From Dendrophyllia cribrosa (taxonomy: Eukaryota > Cnidaria > Anthozoa > Scleractinia > Dendrophylliidae): DNA of 64,000 nucleotides. The position numbers and the translations under genes are program-made. The notes under the pieces were generated by a model. The model was not told the DNA's origin. It was given only the letters and a program-made list of their open reading frames with translations, and searched no databases. Positions 10,356 through 23,500 of the stretch are shown piece after piece (the first letter of the stretch is position 1; every line of letters starts with the position of its first letter). The DNA lies in the NCBI GenBank assembly GCA_024195265.1, contig JAJLRJ010000013.1, forward strand, positions 1,249,403-1,313,402, read 5' to 3'.

Positions 10356-13300
10356 ATGGTGGTCTTCGAGGACCATTTTTGGGTGTGTTTATGCTCTAAA
10401 AGCAGCGCTTTTCAGCGGGTCTTCGATTCTACTGTTTGACATCCGGAATGCTACATACAAACATAATTTCTGTGTTCTTCTTGCCTTTTTCAGGGAGAAA
10501 AAAATGCTGGATTTGACGTGCTTTATCATAACATGAAATATGGCAACAATACAAGCTGCAAGCTTGTTGAATTTGTACGCGAAAGGTGAGAGAATTAATC
10601 TATAAATGTTTGTACGTGAGAACTTAGCTTTGGTCGAGCTTATATTTCGTGATAATCTCAAAAACGTCTCTCGATATTTTCTTCCCTCGATTTATTTAGA
10701 TCCGCCGTTGAGGAAGTGTACGCCAAATCACTCCTAAAATTAGCCAAATCTGCAACAACTGTCACACAACTTGGGTAAGGAAATAGAGGTTTTCGACGTT
10801 AATATTGTATATAAATAACTGCGGTTTTAAATTATTGTGTTCGAAGCTTAGAAGATTTAAATTCCTCGCGTATGTGGTTTATTATTTCTAATTTTCGAAT
10901 TTGCCATTACACTGCTGTAATTTTCCGTCCCTCGGAGGTAATCTTAATCTTAAAGTGTTCACTGACACTGCCAAGATTGTATGATTGTAAAAGCCAGAAA
11001 GGATTATTTCAAAATGTTTGTCAAAATAACCCATCGAGACCCCTCTGATTTTGCAGATCGTACTATTTGTGTCGGCGATTAGCGTTAAATGTGGTTTTAG
11101 GCCATATTTGTGAAAATTTTCAGCATGAAATTGCGGGTTTCTTATCTTTTGTAGCAGTTTTATTTACTGGGGTAGTATTGTTTTACCTTTGGTTGAATTG
11201 TATATGTATTGGTTTTGCGGTTGTGGATTAACTTTGTCGTCGATTATTGTAGTTCCCAGAGGTTTAATTTTGCAAAATTGTGTTTTTGTGAAAACACAAT
11301 GTTTTGCCTTTTTCTTTATTTAAATAACCCAGTTACATAACAGGACAACTGCTGCGGACGCTTCTGTTAAATGAAGTTAGTTAAATTAAACATCAGTTTC
11401 TAAACCAAGCGATAAAATTCCTTAGAGGAGTTCAAGTTCAAAACTTGAATTCTCTCAGAGGTGTTACAGATAAGTTTCTTTGGCTCACATAACAAAACTT
11501 TACATGTATATGCATATTTTGTCAAAACAAGATTAGTGTTTTTTTACGGCAGTAGACATTCCATTGTAAAGAAAACACAGTTTATAAATTGCTTATAAAT
11601 AAAATAGAAATAAAATCAATGCAGTTCCTTATATTTTCTTTACCCAAAAAACTGTTAGTTTTATAGGTTTACGTAAATTTAATATCAGAACTTGTTTATG
11701 GACTACATTGTCAAAAATAAGAAATATAAAAATTAATTTAACTCAATGTTTGAATGTATAACAGACATTCCATAATTTGTAAGAAAGCAAAACACGCCTA
11801 TTAAGAAAGTGTAGTTTTGATAGAACTCTAACATTGATATCGCTTATAATTGAAAGTTTTTTCATTGTTTTTTTTTCCATAACTAAAAGATCAGAACTAA
11901 ATTTTCTAGACATCATGTAGTTGATAATTTAATGACCTTATACGCTCTTCTTCCTGATTAGTATCCCTGTGATTTAGACAAGATTTATACGCCGTAAATC
12001 AGGCTAGACATAGTTTATGTTTATCCAGTTGTTTTTAAAGCTCTCCGACCCTTTGTTTTGTTGAATGCTGTACTGGATAAATTTTATATTGTTTTGTCTT
12101 CTTCTTTTGGAACTTCGGAACACACTGTAAGTCCGAAACCAACGTTTTTTTTAAATTATTTGGACATTATTTAATAAATTAAACATGTCTAATGACTGGT
12201 TTTGACAAACTTAAATAACCCCTTATGTGTCTATGTCAGCTGTTTTTAGTTTAATAGTTAGACACAATATTATTATTTGCTTCAATGGAAACCCAAAACA
12301 TAATGGTCCAGTTGTATTTAATACAAGTGTACTGAAGCTATAAATAAATGTCTTTGGTCATGCATATTCAATATGGGAATGGATTGCGACTTGAAAATCT
12401 CAACTTGAATGAGCATGTTGTTTAATTTGATGGTTTTCTAATGGGCTCTGTGAGACACCAGAAATGAAATGACACTCCTTACAACAAATTTGACAAAATT
12501 TTTACGATTTTGCAGGTATCTACTACCTTAATTAATTATGTGTGGTTCCACCACGGAGGGAATCAGAAATTGTGTAGGGGTACCCCAGGGGTCAATTTAA
12601 TAAAACTTTTACAAGTGTAATTCACAAGTGTAGGCATTGTTTCAGAGCTTGAACATGTCTCCATAACTGATTCTGGGAGGGATTTTTGCAGATCATGGTA
12701 TCAAACACTGCTCCTAAAGGCATTTGTACTGACATGGTAAATGTTCCTTGATAACAATGAATCAAATGAAAAAAATATAATTTTAGTTTGGCCGAGACCA
12801 TAAATATTCTAAATATTTGAATTAAAAAACTACTGTATATTATATATATTACCCACTGTACACTGTAAGAAACTATAAGTAACTTGCTTTACATGAATGC
12901 ATGGAAAACTGCGCAAATCTTTTATTTTTGCTTGCAACATTTGCCAACATCCAACCATTTTGGAAATGTTTAAAATGAGTCTTGAGATTTCTTTCCAAAT
13001 TTGTATTGTTCGTGAAATGTATCATCTATACTTTGCAGGACATTTGAGCCTCTATGGGGCGTTTTACGTGTTGCAACAGAGAAGCTTGCAAATGCACACA
13101 TGCAAGTTGTACAGAGATTTCAAGATCTTATCAAGGAACTGAAGGAATATGGCGACAAACAAAAAGAAAGGCATAAACAGGTATGTGAACTCATAATTTT
13201 AACAAATATATTTTATGTTTGTAGCCATTGTGGTGAGGCTCAACTGTCAAATTTACTCTGTATCTCTTTCAAATGTTACTTTCAGGCAAAAGGGGAATTT

Positions 13301-15285
13301 AGCAGCACAGAAGAGATAGTGCAGACCATTCAGACAATGACAGCTAACCTGGCCAAGGTAAATACCGGTACTCTTTATCCACGAATACAGTCAGCTGCTA
13401 CCTTGCAGACACCTGATATAGTGGAGAACCATTTATTACAGATAGCAGTTAAAGTCCCAGCAATTAACCCTTTCACTGCCAAGGGTGCCAATCATCAAAA
13501 TTCAAGAAAAATTCCAAAATTCATTTTCTAAAATATTGAAAAACAAATGGTACCATGCAAACGTACCGCCAAAGAGGTTTCATTTGAATGGTCACACCAT
13601 GGGATTTCATCCACAGACTCAAAAGTTAGAACTAATGGTACCATGCAAAAGTACTGCTGAAGAGGTTTCATTTGAATGGTCACACCATAGGATTTCATCA
13701 ACAGACTCAAAAGTTAGAACAAATGGTACCATGCAAAAGTACTGCTGAAGAGGTTTCATTTGAATGGTCACACCATAGGATTTCATCAACAGACTCAAAA
13801 GTTAGAACAAATGGTACCATGCAAAAGTACTGCTGAAGAGGTTTCATTTGAATGGTCACACCATAGGATTTCATCAACAGACTCAAAAGTTAGAACAAAT
13901 GGTACCATGCAAAAGTACTGCTGAAGAGGTTTCATTTGAATGGTCACACCATAGGATTTCATCCACAGACTCAAAAGTTAGAACTACACTTCATGTCTCC
14001 CGAACTGACTCTGGGAGTGCAAGGGTTAAAGGGACAGTGCTCAGGCTGATATATTGTGCTTTGATTATTATGACCAGGAGCTTGATTTAAGTTTGCTTTA
14101 GCATCTTGAAATTAAAGGAAAAAACACAAGTTGAAAGTGATGAAAAAAAAAAAAAGAAAATCTAAAGAGACAAAATAACGACTAAAACTGTCAAAATTCC
14201 ACAAGAATTGCAATTTTGATTTCTAGACCGCCTGTCATGAAATCAAATTTGATGAACTGTAATCCACTTCCATCCTTGCAATCCTACACTTTATCTCCAA
14301 ACTACTGCTTTTGTTTCGCTCTGTAGAATCTTTTTAACCAATTAAGTTGTATATTTGGTTGCATTTAACAAAATACATCATGTAACATGAAAATTAGGTA
14401 GGAAAAATGTTAAAATTTTGGCAGGACAGTGGTCCTTTTAAGATTTCCTAAAATAAATGCCGCTGTTCCAGACACCCAGCTATGATACCAAAGGTCTGTA
14501 TTGTGTAACAGTGGGAGTTGATTGGTGTATATTTTATGAAGGTGTGTGGTGTTTTAGTGATTATTTTGGCATTGACCACCATCTAGTTAGCTCAGTTGGT
14601 AGAGCACCAATTCACAGAGAAGGAGTTGCCGGTTAGAATCCAGCCTGGACCACCAACCAGGGTCTCTAAAGGCCTGGGCACGCCAATGCGCCTAAGTTTT
14701 CAATGCTGGCGACCAAGATTCAAAAGTTAGTCACCACATTGAAGACCAGAACCCTTTGCTTCATCCTACCTTTATGTATTGTGCAATTAAATAAAGCTTG
14801 AAGGTGGGTAAACTGTCACAAACTTTACGAAGTGAAATGTCAACATCCACCATCTTGGATATTTCAGAGGCTACGTTGTATGTTGTGCATTCAAATGTCC
14901 TTTTTGCTAACAGTGCATATTAATATTGCGGCTTAGAATATTCTGCTTCGCTCGTGCTCTCATTTGTATATATGTCAATATTTTTTGTTTTTGTTTTTGG
15001 AAAAAAGAATGGCTACTAACTTTTTGCACTTGGCGACCATTTTGGAATATTTAGAAGCCAAATGTCTCCTTGAGAAAAAAGTTAATTTCGTGCTCTGAAG
15101 TGGTAAGATCATGTTGGTTGTGTTCAACATGTTGTCGCAGTTCAGATAATTGCCTCATCGGGCGGTGATGTTAAGCTGTTGGCCTTGTCTCCTACATCTT
15201 CTCTAAACAAATAGCAGGGGACATAAAATAACCCATTCACTGTTTGAAAAAGAATATGGAAAGTCCTTTTCTTTTTTTTTTTTTG

Positions 15286-15323
<38 letters not shown>

Positions 15324-17459
15324 CAGACGTGGGCCCATAGTAATTGGCACAAGCTGTTAACATTGGTTACTGGCAAAGCTGAATAAAGTTATAGCTTTGA
15401 GAGAGCTCAAAACTGGTGTGAAAATACTCAGCTACAGTTAGCACTTCAACAACGTTTGTCAGTCTTTAATACAAACATCTGCTCCTGTTAACATAACTTT
15501 ATGGAAACATGGGAAGCATTTCTTCAATATTACAAAAGAGTACCATTAGATGAGGTTGTTGTGATACATGTATCTGCATTAATATTTAGTTGCAGTAAGA
15601 CAAGGCACTTTGCCAAACATTCACCTTGTTGTTTTAAAACATTGACTGATGTACATAGTGCTTATCATTTTGATGACATCAATTTTTTTTATTGGTCCAA
15701 AGTCAAGGGAAACCTACTATGCACGGTGTCAAGAACTTGATAAATTCAGGAAGGATGGTTCCAGTGCTAAGGAAATTGAAAAGGTCAGGGTTAGCAGATT
15801 ATTATTATTATTTTTTTTTTTTTGTAAATAATCGATTATAACACCTTTCTAGTGATTTTTCACCAATGATGTTTATACCTGCTTGAATGCTCTCTGAATC
15901 TAACATGTTGGATATTAGTAGTCTGGTGTTTTTTACTGAAAATTGTAAAATTATATTTTTTTTCAGTCAATCTCAATATCTTCGTGTGTTTGGTTGTAAG
16001 TTAGTTAAAGGGTAGAGGAAAGAAGGCGATCATTTCAGCTATTTGCCCTCCAAGTGAACTGGTATTTGACAGGATGCTATTAATCCAGGGACAATCATTA
16101 GTCATGGAAACAGTGCACCATTTATTATCAAACTAATGTTGTGCCTTTCTTAATTTCACAGGCTGAAATAAAAATGAAAAAAGCAGGTAGAGATTAAATC
16201 CATTGATTTATTTTGGTTCTTAAAATAATCATTGTTGGAAAACTTTTTCTCATTATTGCATTTAATTTGTTTATTTAGCTGAAGACTACAAAAGTCTTGT
16301 TGAAAAGAGGGAAATAATCAGAAATGAATTCCATGACAAAATGGTTGAATCATCTAAGGTAAGCTTAGAGGGTATAGTTTTAAAATGACTATACTGTTTT
16401 TATTTTTATTTTCTTCTATTCTTTTCTCCCTCACATTACATTTGTATTCATCATGTTATTTAAAAATTTATATATTCATGATAGCAATTATTCCTGTCAT
16501 TAAGGTGAAACAATTTAAGAGACTTTTGTTGATGATTAAAATGTTTGCTGCCGGGGCATCTTTGTTAAGGATATGGTTTATACCCTGAAAGAAAAACTCC
16601 ATAGTGGAGCTCTCATGGGCCGTTGGCCCGCTCATGGTTTAGCAGGCGCGTAGTCATGCAGGGTTAGCTCACGGGTGCGTCCGTCGCCCAACATGAGAAC
16701 AACATGTGCTTAGTTTTCATCTTATCAGAGTAATAACACACACAGTATTGCTAAAATTTAAAAATAGCCTGGTCCTGGAAACCCATGCCATTTATCCAAC
16801 CTCCCTGTTAATACACTCGTGAATATGCAAAGTGTCAAATGAGTAACAGCAGGTGGAAACAAAAATCAATTATTGCTTGAACGCATGGTGGGCTGTAAAT
16901 GTTTATTTGTAATTCCACTGGCCAGTGCATAAGGCTTGAAGATGACCTTTTACCCATTCCAGGGCAAAGGGAACATTTTGAAAGCGATGTACTTATCTTT
17001 CGCACACAATCTCTTGAAAATTACAACTGATCTGCAGGCTTTTAGCCAGATATTGAAGAGTGGGCATCCTGAAGATATTTCCCATCATAAAATTTTTAAG
17101 GATTAGGTGCAATTTTCATGAATTTATTCAAAAAGTGGGCATCCATAGGATGCCTGGACACCCTGCTGGCTAAAAGCTTTCTGATCTGCTGACTTGAAAT
17201 GGACCTTTCAAGACTATGGACAATGGTGTTTCACGGTATCTAATCTAATGATAAGGTTTTCCTTTCTGTTTTGCAGAAATTTCAGAAGATTGAGGAAGAA
17301 CATCTGAAGGTGATAATCAGCTACCTTGAACAGTACATCGAGTCTCAGAAGACAGGACAAGTTCATGTTGAAGCGGTAAATATCGAGTCTGATTGAAGAT
17401 TTTGGTTTGTTTGGTGTTGATTCAATTTGTTTCAGTTTGAATTTAATTTCCCGTCTTAT

Positions 17460-17526
<67 letters not shown>

Positions 17527-20500
17527 GGGGGTACTCTGCATAGTTTTGGGTGGGGGTGTGCCGCTGGGACTCTGAAACCCTTACCCTATACCAAACCATG
17601 TTCAGCTGATTTTGCAACCTTATACCAGACTTGACACCAAAAATCCCTACCCTTTCCCAGACTTGCTACTTTTAGCACTGTGTCACTGTAAGTGTTTTTA
17701 TGGAATCTGTCAACAATGTTGCTGAGATTAACAGTATTTTATTCCTGTTTAGGGAAGGCTCTTTCTCTTCCGAGTTTCAATTCTGTAGAATGCGCTGCCT
17801 AATTTTATCCGTACTAGTGTGTTTACAGACTTTAGAAGGAAAATTCAGGGTTGTAACTTTGTGTAGTCGCTGTTCACTTAGCTTATATGAATTTTTAATG
17901 ATACAAATTTATTTGTAAATACTGTATATTTTAACTTTTATGTTCTCAAAATATTAGCTTCTGTAAGCTATTCTGAAATTCGAGAGAAAGTGAAGTTTAT
18001 GTATGTATGTATGTATGTATGTATGTATGTATGTATGTATGTATGTATGTATGTATGTACGTAACGTTACCTGAATATTATCGTCACCACCATCACAATC
18101 ATCCTTGTCATAGTCAGCAGCTCTTTTCACACCCTTAGATGTGCATAAAGCCACACACATTTGATATTTTGATTTCCAGAAATACCACATTGTATTAGCC
18201 ATATTGCATTTTATGGTCCAACTTGTTTGACACAATGACTTTTATCTCCATACAGGTTTACAAAGAGTTCTTAGGACAAGTCAAAGCACTGACAGTTCAT
18301 CACCTACTGGATCAGTTTGTAAGAAGCAAGGGCACAGGAAAGGCTATTCCAGGTATTGTTAAGAAATATCTGCAATATGATTGGCTGAGGCAAGGGAAAT
18401 ACATGAAATATTTTTCTCAAACTCATTAATAACCCGTCAAGTTTAAACAAAGAAAATCATAAGCGTGATGGTGGTTTGCAAACCCAATCGTTATTAGCAT
18501 AGATTTTGGCGATTTTTTCCCTTCATTTTCTCTGAATTTAATGATCAGTTTGAGAAGCTATATAAAGAGTGTGTCATCAGGTATCCAAACACCTAAGTTG
18601 GTTAAAAAAAAACTTGGCTGCGCCACATGTTTTCAACCCACTTCTCAGTGTTTGGAAATCCAGATGAAACACTCCTTCTCATGTTTGATATATTACATCA
18701 CAAAGTTCTAAATTTCCCATGTAACTCCACAATCACACAGCATGATAAAATGCAGGGCTGTCATTAGTAGTGCTATGGAGGCACAGTGGTCTAGTAGTTA
18801 GCACGTTGGACTTTCAACCTGAAGGTCTCTGGTTCAAGCCTGGTGTCTGCCGTCGTGTTGTTTCCTTAGACAAGAAACTTTGCTCCACATTGTGTCTCTT
18901 CACCCAGGTGTATAAATTGAAGGGCGCCTAACAAAAACATCCTAAGTATGTTTTTGGTAACTTTCACTAAAATTGTATGTTGTAGGCTTTTAAAAGCACC
19001 GTTTTGTCAAATTAATGATTTATTATTGTTAAGGTACTTAAAACAGATCCAAAATGGGGAAGAAAATCCACATCTTTGAGAAAATGTTTTGGGCCCCTAT
19101 GACACTCTATGTATCTTTTCAAAAAAACAAATTTATTCTGTTCGAAGATAGAAGATTTGTTGACCTGGTTTAAATCCTTTCAGTCATATTTACATGATCC
19201 AGTCATAATTTTGATAAGTGAGTCCCTTTTGAGGCTAAAAATCCAAGATTTCAGTGAAATTTTTGCAAAAAACATACTTAGGACGTTATTGCCAGGAGCC
19301 CTTCAATTGGTACCGGCGGTATAATGCTGGGGAGTAACCTTGCGACGGACTAGCATCCCATCCAGGGGGGAGTAGTAATACTCTCAGTTGCTTGATGCTA
19401 TTGAAATCAAGTTAAGCTCCTGCAGCTGGGTGCCATTAGGCTTGTGAAGACTGCAGTGAAGATGAATAACAACTCAAAGTTTAAAAATGACTAAAGGACA
19501 ACAGCCATATCTTGAGTTTACGACCAGCTTTTTTTTCTTGGCCAGCAACCTTAAAGATTAATGATGAGATGATGACAGCCTTGAAAGTCATGTGAAATTG
19601 AATGTTAATTAGTAATGTGATCATTGTTTTGTCCTCAGATGTAATTACATTTGAGGAGTATACAGGACAGGTGGAAAGTACCATCCCAAACAACCACTCA
19701 CCCAGCTTAAATGCTGTCAAGCTAAATGCTGTCAAGCACCCCTCAGGTATGAATGGGGTTAGTTTCTAGAGAAACTGTGGTGCTGCGTCGGTGGGGGGAT
19801 GAAACACGAGAATTTAGTTTTATCGACTGAGTCGATAAGGTAAATTGACCACAGTAAAAATATTCAAATAGCTGATGTTTCGAGTGCTAGCCCTTCGTTG
19901 CTCCGACAAAGGGTTAGCGCTCAAAAAGTTAGCTATTTGAATCTTTTTACGGTGGTCAATTTACCTTATCAACTCAGTCGATAAAACTAAACCCCTCAGG
20001 TATAACATTTTTATAATTATTGTGTACTTTACAGGGTGACAACAAAAACCATGAATTCCCAAAATCAGGGATGTAGCTAAGAAAAAACATAGCAAGCTCA
20101 TTAACAAGTCCAGCCAGTTTTTCTGGCTTGTGCACCTTTAAAATCACCCCAAGTCTTTCTAGTGAAATTTCAGCTAGTGATAAGTTCTCTTTCAGCTAGT
20201 GAAAGTAGCTGGTAGCTGGCCATTAGCTACGTCCCTGCAAAATATGTTTATTGTGTTACAGCCAATCAGAGTCTAGAACTAGAAGATGAAAAGCTACAAA
20301 ACTGTAAACTGTTCAACTGAGTCACTGGCGTTATGTAAACTTCCTTGAGCCATTCTGAGTCACACTTTTGTGAGTTCATACTGGTTTCAACTAAAAGCCT
20401 TCTTATGTAAGAGCTTTTATTTACTGTGTTTTATTTTATTTCTTTTTTTTTTTGTTGCAGGTTTTCCAATTACACTAAAGAGAATAGAAAAAAAGAAAAA

Positions 20501-23500
20501 GAAGAAAAAGAAAAAGAAAGAGAAAGCTGAGAATGGCCCAGTGTAAGTGGTGTGCTCGACTAAAAATGGGAAAATGAATTTTGATTTATTTTTGTTACAA
20601 ATATTGTTTTGATACCAAATTACATGATTGATAAGGTCAACCGCCACTCCACAGTTTCATTAGAAACTAACCCCTTTGTACACAATTCTTAGTTTAACAC
20701 AAGGATTAAAAATGTTTATTCATTTTAATCAGCCGTTATTTTGTTTTACCAGTGATTCACCATCAAGTGAAGGTGGAGATGCAGTGAGTACTGAAGCTGT
20801 CTTTCCTTCTTTAAAATGTTCTGTTATCCCTAATGTAATATGTTAACATTTGTTTTGTTTTGGCAGTCGTCGTCATTTGAGGTAGACGAAGAAGGCTACA
20901 GAATAAGACCGCCTGATTCAGAAAGTATCTTTGTTTAACTTAATCGATATTCTGCTGGTCAAATGTTTAATTTGAAATCCAGCATATTATGGCAGTTTTT
21001 AGATGTTGCGATCACCAAATGACATAAAACAAAACATTAAAAAAACTAAACAATACCCACACCACTAACAATAGTACCACAGATCTACTATCCTTTATGT
21101 ACATGACCACAGGGTTACCAACCATTCTGATTGCAGACAAATATCACAGGCTTAAAACAGGTTTTCCATGCTATGTGCAAACATTTCGTTATTTTGTCGT
21201 GATATTTCTTAACAATATCAAGGCACCAAGTCAGGAGGCAACAGTTCTTCATCGGATTCAGATTCAGATGATGGTAAGTCAAGTAATACCTAATAAATTA
21301 TTAATATTTATTATTATATAAACTTCAGTGAAATGCAAGGATTTCTCCCTTCACAGAAAAATCATATCTTACACATGTGAAGATCTCAATAATAATAATA
21401 ATAACAACATTATTATTTTATCCTCATGTTAGCTTCCATGTTTGCCTTTATATTAAAAAAAAATTCCAAACAAGTTAAAAGGCGTTGATCTACAATCGAA
21501 ACATCTTCGGATCTTCCTTTGACATCTTCAACAATTTTCAAAAAATGTTCTTAAATGATCGCAAACATTTGTACAACCTTCAGAAAGTACTACCTAACTA
21601 CTTTGGTTACTTTCCAAAGTCAGAAGTCAACTTCAAACCCTGTTTGTAAGTAAGTTTATTGAACAATGTCACATTACAGTCAATAAACATTTATAACTAT
21701 ATGAATTTTCTTTTCCAAGATGAGCCTCGGAAATTGCAAGTTGTTATCAATCCAGTGGAAGCTGATAGAGGTCCCCCTAAGACTGCTTCAGTGGATGAAA
21801 TAAAGAAAATTACTGGAACCCTCAGTCTCTCTTCACCATCAACCATGGTAAGTTTTGACATTTTTATTTTGATAGATCGTAGAACTTTATAATCTTTTCA
21901 TGAAATATCAGCGTAAAAGACACTTGTAGACCTTGTGCACTTGTAAAAATAAATATTGTTGGCCTTTAAAATGGCCATATGTGGATGTGTGCGTGTGGTG
22001 TAGTGGTTGGCGTCCGTCTGCAGATCTGAAGTTCAGTGGTTTAAGCTTGATTTCTGCCTTCACATTGTTTTCTTAGACAAGTACTAGAACATTGTTCTAT
22101 ATTGTTTCTCTCCACCCATGTGTATAGAGCGTTTTCACTCACGTGACCTTCAGTCCCATGGGACTCAAATGACAAAGGCCATGGCAGCCATGTTGGTGTT
22201 CCTAACAAAAGAAGTTAATTAAAATTCTTTTGTATGGGAACACCGATATGGTGGCTATGACGTCAAGTGAAAACGCTCTATAAATGTATACCAGTGAGAT
22301 AATGTCGTTGGTAACCCTGCAATAGACTAGCTTTCCATCCAGGGGGGAGGGGGGATGTAGCAATATTCCTTCTTGCTTCATGCTACAGAAACCAGGATAT
22401 TAAAGCTCAGGCCATGTGGGTGGGTTGCCTGTGACACATGTAAAACTTTACCTTAGAATGTGTGTTGCAGGTCTAACCAACTTTATTTTTTCCCTTTAGA
22501 GAAAACATCTAAGTTCTTCATCAAGTAAGTGAATAATGTTTGGTTTAAATAAAACTGTGTATTATTTTTGTATTAAGGGTACTTTGTTTTCTGCAGTTCT
22601 TTTCATAACACAGAAGTTTCTGCTTTCAGGCGAAGGGTTGAGGAACAGATCAAAATCTACAGGCACTGCAACTATAAAACTGTAAGAATTATAATGAAAA
22701 TTTACAGTATTTGCAATCATTAAAATATTTCTCTTCATCCTTTTTACTTTAGGTCCTGATGTTTCTTTCTTTCTTTTTTTTTACATCAGGACCTTAGTCT
22801 TGCTATAGGAGGTTAAATATATTGTGTTTGTATGTATCAGGGACCATGACTGAGTGTCCACCTAAAAGAGTTGACTGCTTATGGGAGTTGTCTATAAATA
22901 AAGATTCAAATGTTTTTAATTTTTTGTTTTCATTGTTTTTCTCAGGTCGCGTTCAAGTGATGACTTGCTAGACATAGATTTTAGTCAAACCAGCTTTCCT
23001 GCTCAGGACAGTGAGTCCACAACATCTGGGTCACAGAGAAATTCACTTCAACTGGCACAAAATGGCGTGGCAAGTAAAGCTGATGCAGAACAGCCAAAGT
23101 CACAGAGTTCTATTGATCTGAGATCTTCAGCTGCAACATTACCTTCTTCTTCCAGTTTAGGTACATAGATTAACGATTAATAGTATTTTATCAGAATTTA
23201 AATTATTTGTAGAATTACCGTGTGGCATGACATTTTTGCGTTTTTTTGTGTTTTGCAGGAACAATTTTTTGCAATTTGAGATGACTGAAATTTCTGCTGG
23301 AAACCAATTTTTACAATATTTTCTGTTGAAGCAGCAAAACATTAACCATTAACAAGGAAGAAAACTTTATAGTTTCAACTTTTATTACTTGTTGAGTTAT
23401 AGTATGCTCAATTTAAAGACATTTCATTGAATTCTATTAAGTCTTTAAAGGTGATACAGTACTGGACCTAAAGGACTGATGCAACAAAATGCTACCCCTG

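Noticed and set aside
13549..13988. Regular 88-bp repeats as a CRISPR-like array
   Set aside because: Units are contiguous with no spacers, in a eukaryotic intron, and bounded by TIRs and TTAA.
14578..14662. Functional tRNA gene
   Set aside because: The B box is altered and the acceptor and anticodon arms do not pair cleanly; SINE-like copies exist nearby.
17954..18235. Antisense frame with Tyr-Ile-His-Thr repeats
   Set aside because: It translates the (GTAT)n microsatellite and overlaps FCHO intron 9.
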